A stretch of DNA of 64,000 nt, taken from Bathelium albidoporum (lineage: Eukaryota > Ascomycota > Dothideomycetes > Trypetheliales > Trypetheliaceae). Where the stretch lies: NCBI GenBank assembly GCA_021031095.1, contig JAGFVP010000008.1:165109-229108 (forward strand), given 5' to 3'. Positions 43,889 to 54,747 of this stretch are shown one piece after another. A program made the translations under genes and the position numbers. The notes under the pieces are model-generated. The model was given only the letters and a program-made list of their open reading frames with translations. It was not told the DNA's origin and did no database searches. How positions within the stretch are numbered: the first letter of the stretch is position 1; each line of letters starts with the position of its first letter.

Positions 43889-45416
43889 ATGAAGTTTGGC
43901 AAGGAATACGAAGACGCCCTTGTGAAGGGCGAGTATCCTGCGGAATGGGTCTACTCTGCAATCTCATATAGACAGCTGAAGAAATGCATCAAGAGAGTCC
44001 ACGAAGAGCTAGTTGAGATTGGTCTCGACGCGAAGACGCTCGGGCAATTATTACAAACCGGCCATGATGATGGAGCTGAAGGTTCTTCACCAAAGTCAAA
44101 GCAACCATTTCAATATCGCTTTTCCCCAGACATCCCCGCCAAAGACGCCTCGAGCCAATCTCCTGGCCAAGACTCCAGTAGTTCCAGGACAACCAAAGGA
44201 TTCAGGCCAAAGCTTTTGTTTGCAGTTGACAAAGAAACTGGCCAGCCTTTGGATGCCTACCTCTCACCAGATACGAAAGAATACCTCCATCAGCTTGCAC
44301 TCAGCCAACGATTGACCGATGTTCGCGTGACCGAGATCCCAAGCACAGGGAATGGTGCTATACATCAAGAGGCTGAGTCAACCCCTGCAAAAGTCCAGAC
44401 ACCCACCTCGCGAGCCCGTATGGTTGAGGTTCCTCTGTCAGCCGACGGCGCTTTTTTCCAGAGGTTGCACTCGGAGTTATTTGCTCTGGAGCGCGTGCAG
44501 ATCGAAGAGAAAGAAAGGCTCTTGGCACGAGTCAAGACGATGGGTAAAGACCTGTGCAAGTCGACAGAGCCCGCTCGTGCTCTTTCGACTCACAAATCGG
44601 ACCTATCAATTTGGCGAGAAATCTTCAGATTATATATGGACTCGGAGATATTCTTCTCTACCCAAGAATTAGATCATGGTGCACGGAGTTCGAAACAGGC
44701 CCAAGTTCGGCTGGAGCAGTTCTTAGAGGAGCTCAAGCGCCGTAATTTGGAGTCAAAGCTTAGAAGAAAGGACAGTAAGATGGCTTTTGATCAATTTTTA
44801 GCGTTGAACGTAGATTTGTTCAAGAACATCAGATTTCAAGAGATGGAGTTTAAAGCCATGACGAAGATACTAAAAAGTGAGTATTAATGTGACCACCTTT
44901 CAGTTTCACTCATTAACGACTGCAGAATTCGACAAAAGGACCTCCTTGGGTATTTCGCAAAATTTCGTATCCTCGGTATCTTCCTCCGCGCTTTCCCAAG
45001 ATATTTCGCGCGCAATCTGCAACGAGGTCTCCAACGAGCTCATCACTCTCGTCCCGCAAGTCTCCGATTACCTTTGTCCAGTCTGCATGAGCATTGCCTG
45101 GCGTCCTGTCCGGTTAAGCTGCAAACATGTTTTTTGCATAAGATGTATGATCGTTATGCAAAGAAATCATGACGATCATTGCCCGATGTGCAGAGAGCCT
45201 GTGTTGATGGAGGCAGACAGTGATAATGTGGATGAGACGATGGCAAAGTTTCTCAAGAAGTATTTCCCCGAGGAAGTAAAAGCGAAACATGAAGAGAATA
45301 TCAGACTAGCCGGCATAGGTCAGTAGCTCTCCACAGCTCAAACAGTCGTCCTTGCTAATATCTAGACAGATGAATATGGAGAGGAGTTCTACAGCGACAA
45401 GTGTACAATTATGTAA
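43889..45416 (+). CDS. SPX-RING E3 ubiquitin ligase with CaaX-like end
   Basis: Three exons, 43889-44876, 44926-45318 and 45370-45416, giving 475 aa; introns are 49 and 51 nt. The SPX domain is split: MKFGKEYEDALVKGEYPAEWVYSAISYRQLKKCIKR at the start, then the helices with FQRLHSELFALERVQIEEKERLL and RKDSKMAFDQFLALNVDLFKNIRFQEMEF. SPX domains bind inositol pyrophosphates as a phosphate signal through Lys-rich patches. A C3HC4 RING lies at residues 380-419 (C380, C383, C396, H398, C401, C404, C416, C419). S. pombe Pqr1 has the same SPX-RING architecture and limits phosphate uptake. Exon 3 adds EYGEEFYSDKCTIM, ending in a CaaX box (CTIM) that would favour farnesylation. If the second intron is retained, the protein stops at 45326 without the CaaX. 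Confidence 0.9.
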
Positions 45417-45574
45417 TCTTGCTTTGAGGATCTTGCCTATTCATCCGACTGGTTGTCCTGTCCTTGAGTGAAGTCAAGAATCAATGGAGAAAAGAAGCGC
45501 CAGAGCAACCAACAGGGATCGTTCTTTTGAGCGATCCTTGCTGTATCTGACCTCAAAATACGTTCTTCTCAGCT

Positions 45575-46836
45575 TCAACCTCTCCCTGTCTCCACGACAG
45601 CCCCTTGAAATCTATTTTCTTTAAATTCCTTCGCCATTCCTCCGAAAGTCATCCACTCAACTCCTTCATGCTTGTTAATATATTCGATGATTCTTGGCAA
45701 ATGGCTTATCAGTAAATTTCTACCAATCGGATCGTCGTCGTACACCTACCGTTCGTGCATCAAAATTACGTGTGGCTTTCCGCTAACTTGAGGATGAATC
45801 GACATCGGAAAGATGAAGGTGTCGTACTCTCTGTATGCAAAGTCAAACTGTTCAAGCCAGAGCCTCTCAATCACATGCGCATCAACAAAGCCATGCTGTG
45901 ATCAGAGTATTAGCAAGATCAACTGATCCTATTACAATAACACTTACACTGCCCGGAACACCCATATTTGGCTGCAACGGCGGCCAGTCATCTAAATGCC
46001 AGTTCGCTGGTATCTCGACAACCTTGCTCGGCCTGAAAGCGGTCATAGGCTGCATCCAGGCCTTGGCATCCTGCTGGTAGTCTGTCTCGGTCCAGCTGTT
46101 CCCTACGGGCGCCCAATACCTGCGGATGGTCCACAATCGTCACTCGTCACTCTCGCAACGGCTTTTCCAACAGGCTCTTACTTACGGTTGGACGTCATGG
46201 TGCATGAAAGAGTGGTCATACATGATACCAAAATCTTCCAGCATCGGGATCAGCTCGGGGCTTGTGGCCCACGCTGGTGCGGTGAAGCCGAGAGGTTTGT
46301 GGCCAGTGAAAGTGGTAAGGACGTCGATGCAGCGGGTGAGAACGTCGAGCTGCTGGGTCACGCTGAGTTTGGAGACATATTCGTGGGTGTAGCCGTGCAA
46401 TCCTCTAATACGTTCGAGTATTATTAGCAAGCTTCGCAAAGTTGACTTTGCTTGTAGAGCACTGTTCTACATTTCATGACCGGCATCTCGAATTTTAGCC
46501 AACTGTTTTGGAAAAGACTCCAGCGTATGCGCAGGCGTGAACCAGGTCGCTTTAATCTTGTACTTTTCCCAGAGCTTGAGCAATCGATCAATACCGACGG
46601 TCGCACCATAAATGCCCCGGGACACATTCGTAGGATTTTGCCCTCTTGCATCTGTTGTATTAATCCTAAGATTTTGAGCAGTTTTCACTGTCGGGTGTTT
46701 GCGGTGGACAAACATACCAATTTGCCACAGCATCTACGTCAACTATAGTGTTCAATCAGTTCAACATTACCCGGAATTCTTGAGTCCGTAATGACATACT
46801 GCCGTATCCAACAAGTACACGCTTCTTGGTCGCCAT
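45575..46836 (-). CDS. Polysaccharide deacetylase (NodB) family enzyme
   Basis: Seven exons on the minus strand: 46836-46800, 46742-46718, 46665-46471, 46404-46186, 46119-45948, 45895-45750 and 45692-45575, giving 303 aa. All introns are 52-66 nt. The N-terminus VLVGYGIDVDAVANW carries the conserved Asp of NodB motif 1. NVSRGIYGATVGIDRLLKLW, ATWFTPAHTLE and the metal-binding GLHGYTHE (motif 2) follow, then GFTAPAWATS. The end, EYINKHEGVEWMTF, is common in the family. These enzymes remove acetyl groups, or hydrolyse related amide bonds, in chitin-like or peptidoglycan-like polymers or small cyclic amides. There is no signal peptide, which suggests an intracellular member, possibly of the allantoinase/cytosine-type branch. 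The last acceptor (45693) is less certain than the others. The gene converges with the SPX-RING gene, 158 bp apart. Confidence 0.85.
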
Positions 46837-47168
46837 GACAGTTCTGTTTTCAGAGACAACGCCTGACGATGTGGCTGGCGGTTCAATGCCCCGCATTACA
46901 TGATATCAAAGATACCTGATCCAATGGCCCAAAGACGTGAACAGAAGCTTGCAGATGCGTTAGCGTGGTTCTGGCACGAATGGGAGTCATTCTAGTCCAT
47001 AGGCTAGTACGGCCAGTTGTAGATAACCAGATAATCGGTCATGACCAAGACTCTCCGAGTCGACCTAGGGACAATTTTATGAAGATTTTGATTAAGAAAT
47101 AGGGAATTTCAAAAAACCTATTAACCTATTTTTCGTGTTCTCGGAATATTAGCCTCTTTTTCGCTGAA
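46837..47168. other. Short spacer
   Basis: About 330 bp between two minus-strand genes, with an AT-rich part at about 47070-47160 next to the transporter stop codon. It should include the deacetylase promoter and the transporter 3' UTR. Confidence 0.4.
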
Positions 47169-48641
47169 CTATATCTTGCGTCTAAAGACAAAGCCAGTTT
47201 TTGCGAGTCTAGCAGCGACTAAAAGGCAACCACCGCAAATCATGCTTGTTCCAGCCCAGACTTGACCCAAGAGATATCGTCCATTGTCCCTCTCAATGAG
47301 TGCACCCGCTAGCGGCGGACCTGTAAGACAGGCGAAACTAACGATTGTGAAACCCATACCTAGTCTCACCCCAGTCTTGGAGATATCAGTTGTTAAGCTA
47401 GTCAGTGTGGCCGGAAACAAGCTTTGTATGCCAGCTGAGACCAACCCGTATACACAGGCAAAAGTGTAAATTCCACTGCGGCTGTTGACGCCAATCCAGG
47501 CGTAAAATACAGCGCCCGTGGCAAATGCAAATGGAATGATCATGTTGAGTGGACCAAACGTTCGATCTGCAAAGAAATTCGGTATCAGGCGGCCTGGTAT
47601 ACCTATTCCATTTTGAATCAAGAGAAGATCGATAGATTCCTCGTAGCTAATTCCAATAATGTTGCGGCCAAAGGCGCCAACGTAGTAGAATGCGAAGTAC
47701 AATGCCCAGAATTCAAAGAAGACTCCAAACACGTAAAGGACGTACGTTGGCTCCTTGAATGCGCTCAACTCTACAAGCGGTCCGGATTTGCGCGGAGGTA
47801 GTCGTGTTCGTAACGTTGCCGTGTATAAACAACCAATACCCAGCATCACGAATCCAAGTACACGGACCGTCCAGGGAAAGCCAATTTTTGGAAGCAGACA
47901 GCGTACGATAGCTGGAAAAACCAAACCACCCGTTGCGCTACCTGTAGCGGTAACACCCATAGCAAAAGCTCGTTTTGAGCTAAAATAGGTGGAGATTAAG
48001 CTCATTGTACTGCAGAACTGCAAGCCATTCGCAATACCGGTGCAAACACCTTGCGCCATGAAGAGTTGCCAGTACTTTGTAGCCAAAGATGTCATGAAGA
48101 CTCCAATCAACTGAAGAACGAAGCCAGATACAAAGACGTGATGGAACAACCCGGCATCAACAGCGCGACCAGAGAATGTTCCAATGAAAAAGAGTAGGAA
48201 TATTTGCACAGAACCTATCCACGAGATATCTGATGGTGGATGTCCCAAAGTAGTCGTATAGTACGTTTGGAAAACACCAAAGCTCGCAATATAACCCCAT
48301 GTGTTGAAAATGACAAGATGCCCCATTATGGCCTGTGTCCAAGCCAAGAGTCCTCCATCAGGTGGAGGGCCAGAATCCCTGCAAGATGAAGCTGTAGATT
48401 GTCCAGTTATGGAACGGGTCAAAGCCTGGCCGGTACCAACAGTGTTTTGGACATCTTCTCGTAACTCTTTGACTTCGTGTTGCAGACTTCTGACAGGACG
48501 CAGCCCATCTGAGAGTTCCGTGCGAACACCAATGTAGTCCTTGTCCTTTTCAGTGTTATTCCGATCCTCATGACTGTGCGTCGACTGGCAATCGACTTCT
48601 TTGAGGGCTGGGGCAGGGAAACGGGCTCCAGTAAAAGGCAT
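47169..48641 (-). CDS. MFS transporter, monocarboxylate-transporter type
   Basis: Single exon, 490 aa. A cytosolic N-terminus of about 95 residues is followed by PPDGGLLAWTQAIMGHLVIFNTWGYIASFGVFQTYY, the hallmark first membrane span of fungal MCT (SLC16)-like proteins. About twelve hydrophobic segments follow in a 6+6 arrangement with a charged loop (RLPPRKSGPLVELSAFKEP) between halves. Motifs include GSVQIFLLFFIGTFSGRAVDAG and, in the second half, NGIGIPGRLIPNFFADR. Family members move monocarboxylates, riboflavin or other small acids across the plasma membrane; yeast Mch proteins do not carry the classical monocarboxylates, so the substrate is open. The ATG at 48641 is the first in frame. 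No enzyme gene suggesting a substrate is coupled to it. Confidence 0.93.
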   Translation of the reverse strand: MPFTGARFPAPALKEVDCQSTHSHEDRNNTEKDKDYIGVRTELSDGLRPVRSLQHEVKELREDVQNTVGTGQALTRSITGQSTASSCRDSGPPPDGGLLAWTQAIMGHLVIFNTWGYIASFGVFQTYYTTTLGHPPSDISWIGSVQIFLLFFIGTFSGRAVDAGLFHHVFVSGFVLQLIGVFMTSLATKYWQLFMAQGVCTGIANGLQFCSTMSLISTYFSSKRAFAMGVTATGSATGGLVFPAIVRCLLPKIGFPWTVRVLGFVMLGIGCLYTATLRTRLPPRKSGPLVELSAFKEPTYVLYVFGVFFEFWALYFAFYYVGAFGRNIIGISYEESIDLLLIQNGIGIPGRLIPNFFADRTFGPLNMIIPFAFATGAVFYAWIGVNSRSGIYTFACVYGLVSAGIQSLFPATLTSLTTDISKTGVRLGMGFTIVSFACLTGPPLAGALIERDNGRYLLGQVWAGTSMICGGCLLVAARLAKTGFVFRRKI

Positions 48642-49470
48642 TTCAACAGTCGTAGTATCAAGGTGGATTAGTTGAGCAGCTTATAGGGTCTCTGTGCTTT
48701 GAATAAAAAGTAAGAAAACTGCAATCAGTGTATGACTACCCTTTCTCGGTTTAGGGGTGTTAATGATCGATTAAAATTGGCTTAGATCATAGCATTGAGA
48801 TATGCATTCAGCTTCGAAACAAATTACCATGTGGGTGCAATCAATAAAAAGGAGGCGAAGTCCGAAAATTTTGTTGATAGGCCGACGAACACTAGAGTTA
48901 TGTAGCCCGAGATCGGTCCAAGGTACCTGCACTCTATAAGCACCGGTTCTTCTCGTGCATACAAGCATTTTGCTAGGTCAGAGAGGAACACGAGTCTATC
49001 TACCGCCAGCGCCCCTGTATTCTCCTTGGCGTTTGGCTACTAAGGAGTGGGCTCCGGCCATGATCAACGCGAAAGCCAGCCGTTTTATCCGTACAGCGCC
49101 AATAGCGCCCCATGTCGGTTTGCAACAACATACTCGACTGGTCTGCTTCTCTTTGTCTGTAGGAAGCTTCACGTGCATGGTAGAACTATTGCAGGCGACT
49201 GTAGGGGTATATTGCGTGGCCAATTTTGCAATATTGACTTGAGAAGGTGAGTTGAGCCTGTTGAGATGAGGTGGAACAACGTAAGGGAGGCCGCATGGGC
49301 GGTAAAAGGCAGCTCACGTCATTTCGCAATTTTTCTGCCGGTAGAACCATTTGGCACTGTGTAGGCACCCAGCTTGAAGTTGAAATACCTCTTTCTTCAG
49401 AAGCTCGAGCAAGACAGTACTCGTCTCCTTACACTCTCAGAAAGACACGGCTGTTTCATACCCCATATCG
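48642..49470. other. Divergent region with unresolved 5' exons of the RRT8-like gene
   Basis: The first part should be the MFS transporter promoter. The end probably contains the first coding exons of the RRT8-like gene: a segment ending at 49476 reads KDTAVSYPISMQ in the right phase before a GTTACG donor. I could not trace it back to an ATG, and frames between 49250 and 49440 contain stops that need further introns. Confidence 0.4.
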
Positions 49471-49630
49471 ATGCAGGTTACGCCTGCTCTCTGTCCTCTT
49501 GCGGTACGTTGTTCTCTTCATAACCCAGAGCGAGCATCACCTCGACCCATTGCGTAAGGCCTCGCAAAGCAGCCCTCTAGTCTCATTTGTTCACTTTAGA
49601 GAACGATACTGATGTTGAATCTCCCAACAG

Positions 49631-50386
49631 GGCGTATTTTACTTTCTCACTCATCCATTTCTATACCCGCTCCTCCGCGCTCGCCTGTTACCTTGCTTCC
49701 TATTAAGCCTCTTCGTGCTGGCCACACTTTTCTTCTGGACATATATCCCTCAGGTAGCGCTCCTTGCCGTTTTTCATGGCGCTACCGGAGCATGGATCAA
49801 TGGTACATTTCTCGTCCTTGGCGAAGCCAGTGCTATCATTGCGCTCCTGTTTGAAGCCTTCTTCGTAGACGAAACACAAGTAGACATCTTCGATTCCGTT
49901 CTGGTCGAGAAGCAACACGAAGATCTTGTGAGAACAAGCCGGCCGGTGCTTGCTCTCGAAGTGGAGACAGATCCATTGGGGAGACTGGACAAGCCAATCA
50001 AGCCTGCTGTCTATGCTCCCTTTTCGCTCCGACAAACCATCGAATTTATTGCCTTCTTGCCACTTAATTTGATACCATGGTTTGGGGTACCGCTATTCAT
50101 ATTTCTAGTTGGCCGTCGGGCAGGTCCCTTACTACAATGGCGATACTTTCAGCTGCTGGAACTTGGTAGGAAGGAAAGAAACAGGTTTATCAAGCGTCAT
50201 CGAACGAGTTATACGATGTTCGGTATTGTTGCCTTACTCCTACAGCTTGTTCCTGTGATGAGTATGCTATTTCTACTCACAACAGCTGTTGGTTCAGCAA
50301 TCTTGGCATCGAATTTGGAGACGCAACGGAAATGTTCCGTTGATACGGTTGCTGATGGGCCACAATACGCAGATGATCCTGTTTGA
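49631..50386 (+). CDS. RRT8/EI24-like integral membrane protein (5' end unresolved)
   Basis: The main exon 49631-50386 encodes 251 residues starting GVFYFLTHPFLYPLLRARLLP, followed by hydrophobic spans (LLLSLFVLATLFFWTYIPQVALLAVFHG, LGEASAIIALLFEAFFV, TIEFIAFLPLNLIPWFGVPLFIFLVGRRAG, GIVALLLQLVPVMSMLFLLTTAVGSAILAS). This layout fits the EI24-related fungal proteins that include yeast Rrt8, which localises to lipid droplets and contributes to the outer spore wall. An upstream exon ending at 49476 (YPISMQ) joins in phase over a 154-nt intron, but its start was not found. The exon has no suitable internal ATG near its beginning, so the gene model is incomplete at the 5' end. It converges with the GST gene, with 53 bp between stop codons. 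Confidence 0.75.
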   Translation, partial: GVFYFLTHPFLYPLLRARLLPCFLLSLFVLATLFFWTYIPQVALLAVFHGATGAWINGTFLVLGEASAIIALLFEAFFVDETQVDIFDSVLVEKQHEDLVRTSRPVLALEVETDPLGRLDKPIKPAVYAPFSLRQTIEFIAFLPLNLIPWFGVPLFIFLVGRRAGPLLQWRYFQLLELGRKERNRFIKRHRTSYTMFGIVALLLQLVPVMSMLFLLTTAVGSAILASNLETQRKCSVDTVADGPQYADDPV

Positions 50387-50439
50387 TGATGTTTCCGTAC
50401 CATGTCTGTTGTCTAGTGAAGTTTGATACCTTCATCGTC

Positions 50440-51255
50440 TCACTTGTGCTTCTCCTGATCCGCTTTCTGGCCCTGCATCACCCAATTACTATGGTGCTTC
50501 GCATATTCCTCCTCTCCCTCCTTCGTCTTCATCCTTTCTTTCATCTCGAACTTTTCGGGCACGTTCACACCCTTTTGGATGCCAGGCCTCTCATTAATAT
50601 TGTCCAACCAAGTTTGCAACTTTGGAAACTTGTTTGTCTCTACACCCGCCCACTCTGCCCAGTTTACCCAACTAAAAGAGGCCAAGTCCGCGATGGTGAA
50701 TTTTCCCCCAACCAGCCACAGACCTTGCTCCTTCGCTTCTTGTGCTTTGAGACGGTCCTCGAGGACTTGGTACAATCTCCTTGTCTCTGTCTGGTACCGG
50801 TTGATGGCATACTCGATCTTAGTCGGCGCATATCGGTAAAAATGATTTGCTTGGCCCTGCATAGGGCCAATGCCTGATTGCAGAAAGACGATCCATTCAA
50901 CCGTTTCCCAATATTCAGAAGAATCGTACGGGAAGGAAATTCGGTGATCTGGATCATAACGGGAAGTAAGATAAAGCATTATGGCACCTCCTTCGAAAAT
51001 GCGTTTGGGCGTTCCAGATGTCTCGTCTACGATAGCCGGAATGCGGCCATTCGCTAATGACAAGTCAGACCCAAAAGATGGACGTTGGAAACTTAGTGCC
51101 TAACGGTTGATTTCTAGAAACCAGGGCTCTTTCTGGACGTTCTTTGCAATGTCTATCTTGTACGTCTCGTACTCAACGCCCAGCTCCTCTAAAGTGCAGC
51201 TGATTTTCTGTCCGTTCGGTGTGCCAGACGTGTACAGCTTTAGTTTGGGTGCCAT
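50440..51255 (-). CDS. Glutathione S-transferase (Ure2/theta-like)
   Basis: Two exons on the minus strand, 51255-51105 and 51053-50440, giving 254 aa; the intron is 51 nt. The thioredoxin-like domain begins LKLYTSGTPNGQKISCTLEE, the fungal Ure2-type N-terminus. Splicing creates EINPNGRIPAIVDE with the cis-Pro, followed by FEGGAIMLYLTSRYD, which contacts glutathione. The helical domain has LVGGKFTIADLASFSWVNWAEWAG and a Pro-rich end. It lacks the Asn-rich prion domain of yeast Ure2, so it is more likely a detoxifying or peroxidase-type GST in the cytosol. It differs clearly from the omega GST 18 kb upstream and is not a local duplicate. Confidence 0.92.
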
Positions 51256-52077
51256 TTTAGAAGAGGCCTAGCGAACCAAGCACAGTGCGAAAATAGAAGA
51301 TCAGAGTAAACCTTTATCATAATTTGTAGCTTGTTTGAATTTATTTACAGGCAATTGGCATGATGTCACAATGCTGCAGCTCCGACCAGAGCCGAAAGCG
51401 ACTCTAAAACTTTGCACCCCTGTGCTGCAGTACATGATACCAATTACCTGCTACAACCCTATGTGAACTGCAAGGTATTTTGCATATTGCATCAACAAGA
51501 ACCTGTCACGCGGCTACCATGGTCTGTCAGCTCCTCGCAGGGATGCACTTCAGGGTACTGCCGAGCTATATGGGTACTATGCTCCCCAAAGCTTATCAAA
51601 AATTCTTCAATGTGTAGCTTTGTCAAATATGATGGCAGCTATAATGCTGTGCACATTCCGCCGTCAAAATCTCCAGACCGCTCAGATTAGTCTCAGTGAC
51701 TAAGTTATCCAACTACAATCCGTGCGAAAAAAGCCTTCCGCATGAACGCAAAACCAACATTCGGCAGCTACTGAAGTTCGGATTAAGTACGCTACAAGCG
51801 CCGTACATGCATGACATCCAACATCTCAAGTGATCCTAATAATGGAAGACGCAATTCCGGTCCAAAAATGCGGTATTAGTTTTCTGCCCTGACTCCATGT
51901 CAAATCCGCAAGCCCAAATCACCATCGACGGACGATTCTGGGGCTGCTGACCACCCGTGATTCTTTCAAACATCTCATTGGAAGTCTCGAATATACTCTG
52001 ACTTAAGGAAATCGGCTTCTGATCTCCGATCCTAACCAAGAATCGGCCCAATATTGCTATTATTTGGGAGAAAGAAT
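51256..52077. other. Spacer of 0.8 kb
   Basis: No gene recognised. It lies between the promoter of the GST gene and the 3' end of the CoA-transferase gene. Small open frames on both strands carry no motif. Confidence 0.4.
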
Positions 52078-53732
52078 TCAGAGCATTGGCCGGACACCAT
52101 CGGCAACTTGGAAAGGCGCCTCAGTTTTGTCTTTGACCTCATCCACCGTAACGCCGTCAGCGAGCTCAATTAGGGTTAACCCGTTCGTGAAGTCGACGTC
52201 AAAAACGCACTAAGACAATTAGCAAAAGTAGGAAGTCCCAACGCATTTAGACGAAGAGCAACACGACTTACCAGATCGGTGATGATTCGAGAGACACAAG
52301 CCTTTCCTGTCAAAGGGAATTCACACTGCTTTAAGATCTTGGGGTTTCCTTTTTTGTCTGTGTGCTCCATGGTCACCACAACTTTGGTTGCCTGCGGGTT
52401 GGAGACCAGGTCCATGGCACCCCCGAAGCCCTTGACTTTGCCCGGAAGCATCCAATTCGCAAGGTCTCCCTTTCCGCTTACCTGCATTGCTCCTAAGATT
52501 GTGAGATCGATGCGACCGGATCTAATCATGCCAAAGGACTCATCGGAACCGAAGCAGGCAGCGCCTGGGAGGAGGGTTACAGTTTCCTTACCGGCATTGA
52601 TGAGGTCAGGATCCTCTTGTCCTTTCTGAGGGTAGGGGCCCATTCCAAGAATTCCATTTTCAGATTGTAGCTGGACTTCAATGGATGGATCCACGAAGCT
52701 TGCTGCGCCTGCAGGCATACCAATACCCAGGTTGGCCACAGCACCATTCGTGAACTCCTTGGCGGCACGTTTCATGATTCTTTCCCGCCTGCTGGCAGCT
52801 TCGCCAGAGCCAAGAGCGTTCAAGACATCCGCAGGATCCTTTGCATTGACAACCTTTTCAATATTCTTCGGTTCCGTGGATTGGATTACCTTTTTCACAT
52901 AGACCGAAGGAAGATGCACAGCATTCGGCTCAATCTCGCCCGGCTCGACAATATGCTCCGCCTCTACAATGGTTACCTTGGCGTTTCTGGCCATTGCACC
53001 ATTGAAATTGGCCGCTGTCAAGCGAAACACGCAGTTACCCAACCTGTCGGCTTTCCAAGCCTTGATGAAGGCATAGTCGCCTTTGATTGATTCCTCCATA
53101 ACATAGCTTTTCCCATCAAACACCTTGACATCCTTGGGTTTCGAGTATTGCGCCACGGTGCCACCCCTGTTGTGCTTCAATGGCAATTCTCCTGTCTGAA
53201 CCACTGTTCCAAAGGCTGCTGGTGTATAGAATGCGGGGATACCTGCGCCCCCGGCTCTACACCTTTCCGCCAGTGTTCCTTGTGGGGTCAATTCCAGCTC
53301 CACCTCTCCTTTCAGATACATGCTCTCAAACAGCTTGTTCTCACCCACATAGCTGGCAATCATTTTCCGAATCTGCTTGCTCTCGAGAAGAAGACCGAGC
53401 CCAGAGCCTGGAACGCCCGCATTGTTGGAGACGGCAGTGAGGCCGTTGATAGTCGGTGTGGCACGGACTTGGTTTATGAGTGTATCCGGGACACCAGAGA
53501 GGCCAAACCCTCCACATAATACCACGCTGTTAGACTTCATGTCAGCGAGGGCTGCGGCAGCAGAAGGATATATTTTGTTGATCGCATGGCGTGTACGGGT
53601 GGACGAGAACGTGCGAACGAGGAGGATCTTCTAGTAACGGCATTCAGCCAAGGTCTTCTCATTCTTGTCACTAAGATGATATACCTTAGACAAGGTAGGT
53701 CGGACAACACACGACGCGGTTCTGATAGACAT
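52078..53732 (-). CDS. Succinyl-CoA:3-oxoacid CoA-transferase, mitochondrial
   Basis: Three exons on the minus strand, 53732-53685, 53630-52272 and 52209-52078, giving 512 aa; introns are 54 and 62 nt. The N-terminus MSIRTASCVVRPTLSK plus ILLVRTFSSTRTRHA is an Arg/Ser-rich mitochondrial presequence. The alpha-type half starts at INKIYPSAAAALADM with LCGGFGLSGVPDTLI. The beta-type half starts near RERIMKRAAKEFTNGAVANLGIGMP and contains the catalytic Glu in QSENGILGMGPYP. GFGGAMDLV and TGKACVSRIITDL lead across the last splice into CVFDVDFTNGLTLIELADG. The enzyme moves CoA from succinyl-CoA to acetoacetate for ketone and acetate use; in fungi relatives also act on propionate/acetate CoA exchange. 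Length and fusion order match eukaryotic SCOT. Confidence 0.95.
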
Positions 53733-54747
53733 GCTTGAAACTGAGGGCATTGTAGCTCTTCAGGGTAAAGACGAATTGACTGTCCTTTTGAGCTGCCCGT
53801 ATTCAATGCAGAGTTGAGTGATAAATAGATAAGCCCTGGTGGAGAGACATGTTTTGGAGACATCTTAACCACTGTCATGTTCTTGGTACGGCCAGCATCG
53901 GCAACAAACCGCGGCTTCGTTTCCGCGAAGAGGGTCTGGGAGCTTGAGCCAGCGGGGTCCAGGTTGCGGCTTATTGCCAAGAGACCACGCTTCTAAGCGC
54001 CTACAATATGGATGAGTATGGCGTGATTATACGAAACATGAATTCGTCTCATCAATGAGCCAGACTTCTTGAGAGATCAGGATATCAGAGTAAGGTTGAA
54101 GACATGAAAGGAAATTAACATTTAAAGGTGGAGACTCGTCGGTTACAATCCATCTGTTTATATATAATATAAGTTAGTTGATATGTCAATTGCAAAAAAT
54201 ATTCCATCTGAGGGATTCTCTAGTAAAGCTTTGAGCCTCTGGGCGTGATGCGGCCTGTGTTCTACTTATTTTGCTACGATGTCTGCCGCATCTGTCTTTT
54301 TACTACTCAGTACCCTAAGATAGGTTGAGCAGTATCTTGATGAGCATTCCTTTAACATTACATTGGCTTCGTAATCTCAGTCGACAATAATCTGGTACTC
54401 GGCTGCGAAGTAGAGCAGCATCGCCTGTAGTGCTCGTTCAAAACATACCAATCCCGGATCTCTTTCATAACGACAATGGCTCAGGATATCTAGCATCAGT
54501 TCCTTCGGCGTCGAACTTCTCTTCTGGCGGCTCTGGCCCATGCTAGTATATTTCTTAAACTGCAAAATCTTTGATTGTTGCGCTTTGGTGTCGTCAGCAA
54601 TAATGACGGCCCGGCGCGCCATTTCGGCCAGTAAGATAATACAAGATAGACATATCGTCAGCTTGCCGAAAGGTCCTCGGTCGACTCATAGTCAGTCTGT
54701 CAAAACTGGTTCAACGCTACTCAGAAAGATGAGGCGCGCAGTAATAA
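53733..54747. other. Spacer of 1 kb
   Basis: No gene recognised. AT-rich DNA occurs at about 54150-54200. An 81-codon minus-strand frame at 54377-54622 has a mixed composition but no family motif. Sequence just before 54748 may be the decayed 5' part of the phosphotransferase pseudogene. Confidence 0.4.
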
